Source: Eustoma russellianum
Taxonomy: Eukaryota > Streptophyta > Magnoliopsida > Gentianales > Gentianaceae
Length of the DNA stretch: 64,000 nt
Direction: 5' to 3'
Assembly: GCA_036186865.1 (NCBI GenBank)
Contig: AP025062.1
Span: forward strand, 12,648,940-12,712,939
The translations under genes and the position numbers were made by a program. Position 1 is the stretch's first letter. Every line of letters begins with the position of its first letter. This document shows positions 1 through 10,436 of this stretch, piece after piece. A model generated the notes under the pieces. The model saw only the letters and a list, made by a program, of their open reading frames with translations. It did not search any database and was not told where the DNA came from.

Positions 1-552
1 TTAACTATTTACAAAAAATAATTAATCCAAAAGCCCAAATAAATTTTCTCCAAAAAGATAGGACTCGGCCCGGCCCACGAACCCACGAGCCCGAGCCCGA
101 GCAAAGTCAAGCTGGGCGGACAGGCGGGCAGGCAACGGCGGCTGTGCGCACGCATGTGGCACTATCTAGGTCTTCTCTCCGGTCAAAAACTTCTCATGCC
201 CCAAGGGCACATCTAAAGAGTCCATTCTAGCCATTTATAAGGTGGGTAAATATGTCCAAATGTCCAATGTGGTATTCCTCCATAAGGGTGATGTGGCCTC
301 CTAAGAATAGGACACATCACCCTCTAACTCATGTTTTCCATCTACTTTGAGCATTAATTTCTCATTCAACCGGTATCGTAATTGAGTGATTCCAAAGCCT
401 AAAATTAACTACTCGTTACATAGATAATTAGGGAACTTATAAATGGGTTTTCATAAACAAAAACTAATCATAATTAAGCTTAAAATATGTTGTAAAACCA
501 AGTTATGCAACTTTCCTTAATAGGCCAAAGCCCAAACTTTTAATTCTCCAGC
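1..552 (-). repeat. Diverged partial copia LTR (antisense)
   Basis: Read on the minus strand from about 552 (TGCTGGAGAA) to the window edge, this matches the first ~550 bp of the copia LTRs at 40926 and 46856. Shared blocks include the GCTTAATTATGATTAGT stretch, the GAGAAATTAATGCTCAAAGT stretch, the GTGATGTG..CACATCACC inverted pair, TGTGCCCTTGG(G)GCATGAGAAG, and the GGCTCGTGG-type GC-rich run followed by ATCTTTTTGGAGAAA. Substitutions and indels are frequent, so it is an older member or sister subfamily. The rest of the LTR lies outside the window. Confidence 0.85.
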
Positions 553-1080
553 ATATGTGAATGAAAAAGCCAAAGCCAAGGCTGCAATGGCGATCACTTT
601 CAGCACAAAAAAGTTCATAGCCATTGATTTCATGAAATTTGATAAGTTTTCTTAAGGATGGTGGAGGTATTGAATCAGTAGGTTATAATATATATATATA
701 TATATATATCGTACATGGCGTAATGTACATTTTGATTTGGAACAAATAACTTTGTACAAGTTTACGGACATACATATGAATAAAATAAAGTACTATAGAA
801 AATATGAATACTTTATGTATATTCTCATGATATGTGCAAGTATGTGAACATGAAGAGTAAATTAGGGTTTTTGACCATTTTAACTATGTGTAAGATGAAT
901 ATTTCAAGAAAATGTGGATGGATGAAATAAGTGAAAAAGTTGGGTGTTTTGGGGTTATATGGTCGAGAGGCTGGGGAAGAGCTAAGGTAATGTATGTTCT
1001 TGATTTAAGACATGGGTTATGTGCATATATGTGGGATTTTATGATATGATGATATGGGAATGTTTAAGGAATTATATATA
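553..1080. other. AT-rich sequence without recognised gene
   Basis: No ORF of note. The stretch holds an (AT)n microsatellite at 689-709 and AT-rich text that may be the body of a chromovirus LTR continuing into 1081-1480. Nothing else is recognised. Confidence 0.5.
689..709. repeat. (AT)n microsatellite
   Basis: About ten uninterrupted AT dinucleotides. Confidence 0.9.
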
Positions 1081-1480
1081 TGGTGAGATGGGCCCGGAGA
1101 CCGAGCATAGGCATTCATATTTGCATCTTATGAAATTTTTTAAAAGTTCTCATGCGCAATGAAATATACCGACGAGACGATTGATTCCGTCGACACATGT
1201 TATGATGTGTTATGTTATGTTATGATCATGGAGGGCCGTCATGACACAGTTCCGGAGTGGTTGTGTCATGGGCATACAGTATGTTATCAATGACCGAAAC
1301 ACCGGCATGGCACTGGAACCTGAGAGGTTTGTGTCATGGGCATATATACCCTACCCTTATGTTAGCCGAGTGTAACACCTTGTCAAGGACAAGAGATCTC
1401 TACTCTATCGACGTCACCATTATATGACAGGTAAATATGATGTAACAGTGTGCTTGGAACACTGGGATTCATATTTGTAT
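1081..1480 (+). repeat. Fragment of a chromovirus-type LTR (internal part)
   Basis: The run GGCACTGGAACCTGAGAGG, GTGTCATGGGC, GCCGAGTGTAACACC and AGAGATCTCTAC, then 'ACTGGGATTCATATTTG', matches in the same order the complement of 33360-33620 inside LTR F (GACACTGGAACCTAGG, GCTGAGTGCAACACC, GGATCTCTGCC, TTGGGATTCATGG). It is therefore the middle/late part of a related gypsy LTR, on the plus strand. Neither terminus is present. Confidence 0.7.
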
Positions 1481-1742
1481 ATGACATTATATGGGAAATC
1501 ATTCGGTATGTTGTACGATATCGTTCTTACGTTATGATAAGTGCTATAGCCATCATATGAAATATCATGTTTTAAATGTTTATGGAAATGATGTGTTACG
1601 ACATGTTATGGAAAATGGATATAGATATCATGGTTTGAGTTTTCATCGTTATGAAAGTTTTATGACATCGTTTTGAAGACATCGCATCGTAAGAATATTG
1701 CATTACATGTTTTATGTAGGGAATTGATGCATATAGAGAATC

Positions 1743-1901
1743 AGACTAAGTATGATGATGATCTTAGACCTTGATTGGGGATATTAAGGTTGGACATGTA
1801 TATTGAGCGTTGGTATGCACTTTAGACTAAGTATGATGATGATCTTAGACCTTGATTGGGGATATTATGGTTGGACATGTATATTGAGCATTGGTATGCA
1901 C
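1743..1901. repeat. Tandem duplication, 78-bp unit, period 81
   Basis: Copies 1743-1820 and 1824-1901 begin AGACTAAGTATGATGATG and end TTGGTATGCAC, with only a few differences. The unit contains GATGATCTTAGACC, a motif resembling the ATGATCTTAGA repeats of chromovirus leaders at 8861-10380 and 16575-16640. It abuts the truncated inner end of the antisense SIRE LTR. Confidence 0.85.
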
Positions 1902-3744
1902 CGATTGAATGAAGGTTTGATCACACCTTGATCAACCTTTTACAACAATAAATGAGTGTGGATGATATATTCAAAGCCTATAAGATATCAAGAATATATG
2001 AACAATAGGCTTGAGAGAAGAAGAAGAAGAAAGAAGAGGAGAAGAAGAAAGGAGTATAGCTTCTTGCACTTGAGAGAATTTGAGTTGTAGCCTTAGCCTT
2101 GTTTGCACTATTCTCTTGCTTTTATGCTCACTTGGCCACCCCCTTAGGGCTTATTCCTTCTTGAGAATTCTCTTTAATGTCCTTGTAAGATTTCCTTGTG
2201 TAGAGATGACACCATCTTGATTACTTGGCACCACATGGTTGGAAGGATGACTTCAATATGAAAAATTGCTTTGTGCACATTACTTGTCATTTGAGCACAT
2301 GTTTTGTTAATTGCTTACTTGTCCTTGTAAGATTTCCTATAAAATATGAAAAAAAACTTACAAAACATGTGCTCAAATGTAGTCAGAACATTACCATATA
2401 ACCACACTTCAATCCCTTGAATTTTGGGAAGAAAATTGAAGACAATATCACTCAGAAAATCGGCCACTTATGAGCATATGCTGAAAATTTTCAGCATGTG
2501 TTGCATTTTGAAATCTTTCCTTGTGTGGTGCCCTCTTCAATGTCACCAATCTTTTGTGGCATATTCTCCACCAATTGAAATGCCAAATAAGCTCCACCTT
2601 GGCTCCGATTAAGATGTAATAGGCGTGTGAAAGTTCATTTTAGTAAGCTTTGTCAAAAATGCACAATATTTACACATATATGGTAAATAATAATCAAACC
2701 TATTTTGAATTTTCTAGAACACTTTAACATGTCTTGAATGTGTAAGAAGTGTCTAGATACATGTTACGTCTCATGCCAAAAAAATGATCCATGTGGTAAG
2801 TTTGTACAAAACCGAATTTTCAACTTTTGTCGATTGCGCGATTTTTTCTGATTAAATTCAAACTTCTTGCACATGTCATATATGTTATGTCACACATATT
2901 GTACATTAAATTAAGTAGATATTCAGCTCATTTGACTAGTGGAGAAAACGTCCATGTGCTTGAAAAATTTGAATTTGAAATCTCCATAATTTTTGACTAA
3001 ATTGTGGGTGATTTGTGTGTGCAAACATGGAATGATTTAGTGGCTGATATAAACATGTGAGCCATGAAATTTTTGTCTATTTTTGATGTATATGGGCTGG
3101 CCATCTTTATATGGGAAGTACGTGACACGTTGGTGAAGTTTTGGTAGTCACCTGATACAACAATTTTCGGTTTATGACCTTGTAACGTGTCTTTATAATT
3201 TTTTCACCACCATGACTTATATCATATGATATAAGACCTGAATATACTCATAAATATGAGGTGTATATAGTGGTGTGACGTCGATGTACGTTTGTAATAT
3301 ATGTAACGTGTCGGTAGTACGTCAGAGTATATGTGTATTATGCCTTTTTTTAAAAAAATATGAATATATATGTATAATATATATATATGGCGTGTAAATT
3401 TGAATAGGGAGGAGACTTTCCATTTTCAATTTGTTGCCATCAAGCTTTCTCCAAATATGTCTTCATTTAATGAACTAGTTAGTTCATTAACTTAAGCACT
3501 CTACTTAATGAACTAGTTTAGTTCATTAATTGTGGCACTTGAAAATAGTACAAAGAAGACAAATGTTTGCCATATAATGTAAGCTTTAACGCTTCATGGC
3601 ATGTTAGTATGGCAGAAATATATATAGGCATATGAAGCATGTATATCACATAAACGTGTCAAGCAATAATTTATTTATGCATTTCGTATACTCGTACCAT
3701 TTAAATCATGCATTTGTAAATCATTCAAACACTTTTTCTCAACA
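1902..3744 (-). repeat. Antisense SIRE-type LTR, truncated at its 3' side
   Basis: Its complement starts TGTTGAGAAAAAG at 3744 and runs collinearly with the 5' LTR at 4333 and the 3' LTR at 30179: AAGCTTACAT.ATATGGCAAAC, paired AATGAACTA palindromes, the CGACGT..TCACACCACTATA block, CTTATATCATATGATATAAG (3216-3235), and the 'GGTTGATCAAGGTGTGATC' block near 1930. The last ~800 bp of the LTR are missing, so 1902 is a breakpoint. Together with the sense LTR at 4333 it makes a head-to-head inverted pair with a 588-bp spacer. Confidence 0.88.
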
Positions 3745-4332
3745 TACTCCACATGGCCGGCCATCTAGTCAAAGAAAAAGAGAGGATATTTTTCCTCTTG
3801 CATTCCATCTTCTTACACTTCCAAGAGAAATTTCATCATACCTTCTTCCTAACCCCTTCAAGCCTTCACGATGAAGTCTTCCACTCCCCCTATTTCCTCC
3901 ACCCGCCCCTCTCTATAGGAAGAGAGAAAACACTCTCTTTCATTGCTTTATACACTTAGCAAAAATTCATCTTCAAGTAACAACCCTCTTTCCTCTCCAA
4001 AGAAGAACAAGTCTACCAAGCTTATCCTTTATTCCTCCATGGCCGAAATTTCAAGAGACCAAGATAAAAACTCTCTCTTCTTCTCATTTCATACTTAGCA
4101 AATCTTCATCTTCAAGAACACTTGTCTTTCCTATCCAAGAAAATAAGCAAAGTCTTTCAAGCCTCTGTTTCTTGTATTTGGCCGAGAGGTACAAGAGAGA
4201 AATAAAGAGAAAATTTCTTCTCTTCACCTCACACAATCATCCAAAACAAAAGCTAGAACATCCTCCTTCATCCAAGAAGTAAGTAGACCAAGCTTTGTTG
4301 AGCCAAGAACCAAGAAGTAGCAAGGTAAGAAC
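3745..4332 (+). repeat. LTR G, leader (transcribed 5' part), with splice donor
   Basis: This CT/AG-rich stretch holds repeated pyrimidine-rich blocks, CATGGCCGAAATTTC and TTTGGCCGAGAGG, typical in style of the transcribed leader of plant chromovirus LTRs (compare 22380-22560 in B and 40187-40925 in F). It ends with AGTAGCAAG|GTAAGAAC, a strong splice-donor consensus (GT at 4325). The SIRE element starts eight bases later. The matching LTR end with an acceptor lies beyond the SIRE element at 31663-32008. About 2 kb normally found between donor and acceptor in related LTRs is absent. Confidence 0.6.
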
Positions 4333-7134
4333 GGTTGAGGAAAAGAGTTTGAGTGATTCACAAAAATGCATGATTTAAATAACGTGTGCTAAAGAAATAC
4401 ATGACACATTTTATGACTTGACCCGTTTTTGTGACAAACTTGACTTATATATTTTATTTATAATGTTGTCGTACTAACAAGCCATGAAGCTTTAAAGCTT
4501 ACATCAAATGGCAAACATTTGTTGTGTTTGAACCATTTTCAGGTGCCGCCATTAATGAACTAAACTAGTTCGTTAAGTGAAGTACTTAGTTAAATGAACT
4601 AAGTAGTTCATTAAATGGAGATATATTTGGAAAGGCATGATGGCAACAAATTGAAGAATGGAAAGTCTCCTTACTTATCCATATCACACGCCATTTATAT
4701 ACCTTATATATATATTTATATTTTTGATAAAAAGGCACAATACACATATATTCCGACGTACTACCGACACGTTACATATGTTGCGAACGTACGTCAATGT
4801 CACACCACTATAATTACCTCATATTTCTGAGAATATTCAGGGCTTATATCATATGATATAAGTCATAATGATGACTAAATCATTACGACACGTTACAAGG
4901 TCATAAACCAAAAATTGTCGTATTGGGTGACTACCGAAACTTCGTTAACGTATCACGTACTTGTCATATATAGATGGCCAGCTCCTACACTTCAAAAATG
5001 GCCACAAATTTTGTTGGCACACACAAATCACCCCCAATTAAGACCAAATTGTGGAGATTCCAGATTCATATTTTAAGCACATGTGGGCGCCAAATTTACT
5101 CAGTCATTAGAGCTTAATATTCAAGTTATTTTATGTATATTATGTATAACATAATATATATAACATGTGCAAAAAAATTTGAATTTAATCAGAGAAAAAT
5201 CGCGTTGTCGAAAATTCGGTTTTCTACAAACACAACACACGGAACGTTTTTGGCATGATATGTAACATGTATCTAGACATTTTTTACATATTCAATACAT
5301 ATTAAAGTGTTTTAGAATATCAAATTAGGGCTAATTGGAATATGCCATATGTGTATAATTATTGTGCACTATTTTAAAAAGCTTACAAAAATAAAATTCA
5401 GCACATGGCCAATCCTACTTCACACGCCTAATGCATCTTGGTGGGGCCTATGTGGAGCTTAGTTGGCATCTTGATTGGTGAAGAATGGACTACACAAGGT
5501 TAGTGACTTAATGGAGGGAGCTACACAAGGTAATATTTCAAACTATGTTACAAATGTAACAAATGCTGAAAATTCATCATGTGAGACATCAAGGTGGCCG
5601 AATTTATGTCTCTTAATTGTGATCAATTTGCTTCTCAATTTTCAAGAGATTGAGGTGTAGTAATATGGTAACAATTTCAAAATCTTGAGATTATTGCACA
5701 TGCTGAAAATTCAGCATGTGATACAAATGAGTGACCGATTTATGTGAATTAAATTCAGCATGTGATACAAATGAGTGGCTGATTTTTGTGAGATAATGGA
5801 GATCAGTTTTCTTCCCAAATTAGTTGAGATTAATTGTATGATATTTGGTAAGGTGTTTACTACTATTTTAGCACATGTTTTGAATGATATAATCAGATTT
5901 TTAAAGTCATCAAGTGATGACAAATCTCACCCAATTAGGGAGTGCCAAGTAAGCATGGTCAAGACAATCATCCAATCAAGTTATGCCAAGTCAGAAAGTT
6001 GATGTCACATCTATGTAATGCATTCTTCCAAGGACTTAAAAGATAATTCTCAAGATGGGATGATGCCCAAAGGGGGCGGCCAATTTCAAATAAAAAGAGA
6101 AGAGGAGCAAACAAATGCAAGACAAGTCTCACAATTTCAAAAGTGCAAAAAGACACTCTACTCTCTTCTTCTACATTTCTTTCTTCTCCTTCTCTCTCTC
6201 AAGCCTATTGTATCTATATTCAAACATATTGTATAGGCTTTATTCATACCACCATACACACCACATTTTTGTAAAAGGTTGATCAAGGTGTGATCAAACC
6301 TTCTTCCGCTCGGTGGTGGTGCTCGTGATCATTGTGATTGTTTGTTTCGATTGTAAAGTGTTGGAGTTGGTGTGTAACTCCAGCAACCCTTGTGGTAAGG
6401 TGTTATTTTTTTTTAGTGATAACCAAGGAAGGTTTCCTCAAAGACTGGAGTAGGTTGATTTAACTAAACCAGTATAAAATTTCTTGTGTTCTTTACTTTA
6501 CTACACAGTACTTTCAGTTTTCAGCACTTCTCGTCCATTTTGACACAATCTTAAAAATAGTAAACAAATTTAAAAAATTGTAAACTTTTGCATAAAAATA
6601 CCCACATCTCTTAAGTTTAATTTGGCGTAAGTTTCAACACATTTGGACAAGCATAAGTCATTCAAACGTTAATAGTTCTTAGACTAGTGCAATCTGATTT
6701 TCAGACTTGCAAAGATTGAGAACTTTGACGTATTTGACATACTTCCCAGAGAAATTTTTCAAAACTGTTTCAACCTATTTAAATACATATAGTAAGGGGT
6801 TTGTCATTAAATTTTCAATCCATTTGGAGCTACGGATTAATTGAAATAAAGTTTTTAAATCAGACTGCTGTTTCTGACAGATTCATGGAATCTGACCACA
6901 AACGATTTTTCAAGGGGTTAAAGGTTGAGTTTTAATCTAAAAATTTTAGACTACAATCTCTCCAAATTTTAGAATTTTTGAAGGCCTGTAGCTTTGTTTT
7001 TTAAACTTTGCAGAATAGGACCAAAAAACTGAAATTGTTTTCACAAGTTTGGGTTTTGGGTCAAAACATTTTAAAAACCAAATTTTCGGCACCCACTATT
7101 CAACCCTCCTTCTAGTGGTGCCTTACGGGTGCTA
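4333..7134 (+). repeat. 5' LTR of SIRE-type copia element
   Basis: Start inferred by alignment to the 3' LTR (TGTTGATAAAAAGAGTTTG at 30179 versus GGTTGAGGAAAAGAGTTTG here). The end is just before the primer binding site, after ACCCACTATTCAACC at 7091. Length ~2.8 kb. It carries two AATGAACTA..TAGTTCATT-type palindromes (4552-4613) and the perfect 20-bp palindrome CTTATATCATATGATATAAG (4843-4862). The 3' LTR is only ~1.48 kb because the region equivalent to ~5105-6540 is missing there. The start lacks the TG of the other copies, so it is mutated. Confidence 0.85.
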
Positions 7135-7138
7135 TAAG

Positions 7139-7150
7139 TGGTATCAGAGA
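7139..7150 (+). promoter_or_regulatory. Primer binding site of SIRE-type element
   Basis: TGGTATCAGAGA is the usual plant initiator-Met tRNA complement (TGGTATCAGAGC) with one change, lying just after the 5' LTR and 43 bp before the gag start codon. Confidence 0.8.
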
Positions 7151-7192
7151 GCAGGCACACTCACAACAAGAAGATCCAATGACCTAAGTGAG

Positions 7193-8485
7193 ATGGCAAC
7201 CACTAGCTTCAAAATCGAACAAGAAGGTATGTCTAGTCAAAGGCCTCCTCTTTTTGATGGTGAGTCCTTTATTCAATGGAAACTTAGAATGAAACTTTTT
7301 CTTATGGCTATTGATATTTATCTATGGTCTATTATAGAAGATAGTCCATTTGTTCCCTCTAAATTATCTATTGTAGATGATGTCACACTAGAGGTTGTAA
7401 AACCAAAACAAGAGTACACTAGTGATGACAAAAAGAGACTAAGTATAAATGCTAGATCCATGCAATTACTCTTAAACGGGCTAAGTAAAAGTGAATCTAG
7501 TTACGTGTCAAATTGCTCTAGTGCTCAAGAGATGTGGAGAATTCTTGAGATAAAACATGAAGGGACTAGCCAAGTAAAGGAGTCCAAGATTAATATGCTT
7601 ATGTCCACACTTGAGTCCTTCAAATTGTTACCAAATGAGTCTATTGTTGATATGGATATACGATTGACTAACATCTATAATTCTCTTGAGTCTCTTGGCA
7701 AAGCTTTCTCTATGCAGGAAAAAGGTCCAAAAGGTACTACAAAGTCTTCCATCCGAATGGGACCCTAAAGTCACAGCAATAGAGAAAAGTAAAGAAACCA
7801 AATCAATAAAAATGGAGGAACTGATCGGATCGCTAAAGGTATACGAAGGCAAACTTACATTAAGGAAATCAGAATCAATGTCAAAACAAGGTAAGACTAT
7901 TGCTTTTAAATCAAATGAATACGTCTCTACTTCTTCCGATCACGTAGATGATAGTGATTCCGAATCAGACAATGATGATTTAATACTATTGGCTAAAGGT
8001 TTGAGAAAATTCATGAGAAAGTCATTTAAAAACAAACCTAAGGCTACTTCCACTAAAAGAAATAAAAATACAACAAATGACAAGGACATAAAATACTATG
8101 AATGTGGGAAACTTGGACACTTGTCATATGACTGCCCTAACAAGGACAAACAAACAAACAAACACCTTGACAAGGATCGGACCAAAACTAGACTCATCTC
8201 AGAACTTAAAAAAAGGAGAAGAGCTCTCAAGGCCTCCACTTGGAGTGACACATCCGACTCTGAGACTGATACAGAAGAAGAGACAGCACAAGAATGCTTT
8301 GTATCCAAAGCATCAAACGAGGTATCTTCTGATTCTGACTCTGATTCTGAACCTTCATATGATGATATTTTTAGTCAATATTTTGAATTGCACAAATTCA
8401 CCACGACTCTCGCAATTGAAGACAAGAAGTTGTTAGAATCTTCTAACACGGATCTTATTTCTCAACTGTCTAATTACCATTTTAC
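7193..8485 (+). pseudogene. gag: gag of SIRE-type copia element, frameshifted and truncated
   Basis: Capsid/nucleocapsid precursor of a Ty1/copia element. Start chosen at MATTSFKIEQ, 43 bp after the PBS. The N-terminal half shows the UBN2-type gag pattern (PPLFDGESFIQWKLRMK, then a LNGLSKSESSYVSNCSSAQE region). A one-base shift near 7722 moves the reading into the +1 frame, where VLQSLPSEWDPKVTAIEKSK continues. A zinc knuckle follows at about 8092-8134, but its first Cys is Tyr (YYECGKLGHLSYDC), so the C-x2-C-x4-H-x4-C set lacks a ligand. The C-terminal part is acidic and Ser-rich. Homology stops at about 8460-8490, where unrelated chromovirus sequence begins. Protease, integrase and RT are absent; only the end of RNase H survives at 29631. 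Confidence 0.9.
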
Positions 8486-8489
8486 CCCG

Positions 8490-8860
8490 GATCCAACTCT
8501 TTTAACTCGCTATGGACTAATCTGATTTATTTTCATGAACTGAAATTACAGAAATGTCTCCCGACGTGAGCCAGCTGGAAATGGTGGTGAGAACCACCAG
8601 AATCAGGGGATCATCCCCAAGCACTTGAAGATGCGATAGTCACCATAACCAATGCCTTAGCACAACAGCACCAGCTGCTGAACTAGCATGCATCGCCTCC
8701 ACCATCATCGCCTTCGGACATGAGATTCTTCGACAAGGAGATGCAGAGGAGTGATGGTGCAGCACAACTGACACCGCCAACCACTTGGATCTAATTTCAG
8801 AATGAGTTTAAGAAGTACTACGTGTTCGACAATGCGATCTTTCAGAGCATGGTTCTAGAT
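8490..8860 (+). pseudogene. gag: Degenerate gag fragment of chromovirus A
   Basis: After a possible start (ATGTCTCCCGAC at 8554) several frames give a gypsy gag-like N-terminus: an ALEDAIVTITNALAQQHQ stretch, a Pro/Ser-rich hinge with SDMRFFDKEMQ, and NEFKKYYVFDNAIFQSM, with stops and shifts between them. This resembles the start of chromovirus gag. The fragment is followed at once by leader-like non-coding repeats and not by the rest of gag, so the element is internally rearranged. The left edge is the deletion junction with SIRE gag. Confidence 0.6.
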
Positions 8861-10380
8861 CCATGGCGGAAGCATAGGTTTAGGTTATGATCTTAGAAAT
8901 TAAGTTATGATTTGTCCCTAAGTCACGATCTTAGACATAAGTACTGATTTCTAGTCGTAGGCAATTATTATATATTGTGCGTGTTATTGGGAATAAAATG
9001 CGACCTTATTATTTAAGTAATGATCATACCCGTAAGTCATGATTTTAGACATAAGCGACGATCTTGATTAAGAGTTGATCTTCGAATTAAGGATTAATTT
9101 TAGTCATGAACGCCGATTATATACTAAGTATGATTTGGTAATAAAACGTGATTTTGGAAGTTAAGCGATGACCTTGCCTGTAAGTTACGATTTTAGACTT
9201 AAGGAATGACGATATAAAATATCGGCCCTAGAAATTAAGTGGTGATCTGACCATCAGATGATGATTTGAACATAAGCATTGATCTTAGTTCGTAAGTTGT
9301 AATCATATTCTAAGCATTGAACTTAGAAATAAGTATGATTCTAGACGTAGTGAAGGATGATACCGAGTATCGATTCTAGAAATAAGTCATGATATTAGAC
9401 CTAAGTGATGATCGGATAAGGGATCTGCCCACGTATACCTAGGGCACTCCATATGACTCTAAATTATTTATTTTACCTAAGTGCTGATCGTAATCATTTG
9501 AATAATTCCTTACATCGACCCCTGTAAACCCGGTACCATTATGATCAGTAGAGTTTAACAAAAAAATACCGTACAATTGGGTTTACAGTTATAATTAAGA
9601 TGTTGAATTTTGGGTTATCGATAGGCCGAAGATATTAGTCTTATAAGGAATATTGGTTGACAGTGATAAGCGAGCTTTACAAAAAAACAGTGGAATGACA
9701 AATTATTACAAATTTGAGTTAAGTGTTGATTCCTAGGAGCACATAAGTACTGACGTATCGAGTATGTTTGAATTGAGATAGAGTAAGCATGAACAAATAG
9801 TGGTTGCTTTTCAGATGAGATCTAACTAAATTAGAATTAGCTGTTGAAATAGCCAAGTAATGAAGTACAGTGGATCTGTGTGGCGCGCGGAGGCATGTTG
9901 AATTAGAATGCCCTAAGTCGATCAATATTCAGTGTGTCATACTAGAAGATGAATCATAGATGATAAGTTTAAGAATACGAAATTGTAGATTGCAATAAGT
10001 TGAATACGCGTCCAGCAGTGTAAGTAGAAGTTTATTAGTTGTAATTATAGAGAATTAAGTTAAAAAATGTAGTAAGAACTGATTTTAGAGGGCTACCGAT
10101 GACCGCAGATATAAGTACGATATCGATTGACGATTGGGTTATGGAACCCCCAGTATGATGACAATATCCGTAAGTTTGATCTTATAGTCTTAAAAAGATA
10201 GGTTATGATCTTAAATAAGGAAAGAGTAATGGACTTAGAAACTACCTTGTTAGTATACAAGGAATGATTTGGAGGCCTTAGCCATGACAAGGAAGGGGAA
10301 TGGTTAACGTATCGGAATACGCAATGGGGGTTTCGTACGGTCATTATAGGTGAATAGATTATGTAGAACCATACTAAGTC
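8861..10380 (+). repeat. Degenerate array of leader-type ATGATCTTAGA motifs (element A internal region)
   Basis: About 1.5 kb without significant ORFs, in which variants of AAGT(T/C)ATGATCTTAGA(A/C) recur every ~15-30 bp (for example 8888, 8929, 9007, 9048, 9224, 10199). The same motif appears in a much shorter run just after the PBS of element B (16575-16640), so this is an expanded and decayed 5' leader. It runs directly into the 3' end signals at 10399, so A has no pol and may have been a non-autonomous derivative. Confidence 0.65.
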
Positions 10381-10398
10381 GTTGATCACGTCATATGC

Positions 10399-10436
10399 AA
10401 GTTTCGAGGACGAAACTTATTGTAAGGAAGGAGGTC
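10399..10436 (+). promoter_or_regulatory. Conserved 3' hairpin and polypurine tract of element A
   Basis: AAGTTTCGAGGACGAAACTT (10399-10418) forms a GTTTCG/CGAAAC stem, followed by AAGGAAGGAGG (purine tract) and the 3' LTR start TGTTATACCCC. Equivalent hairpins precede the 3' LTRs of B (21574) and C (27296). Confidence 0.85.

Noticed and set aside
4615..4830. Small ORFs in the SIRE LTRs
   Set aside because: Not conserved between the three LTR copies; they cross palindromes and AT-rich text.
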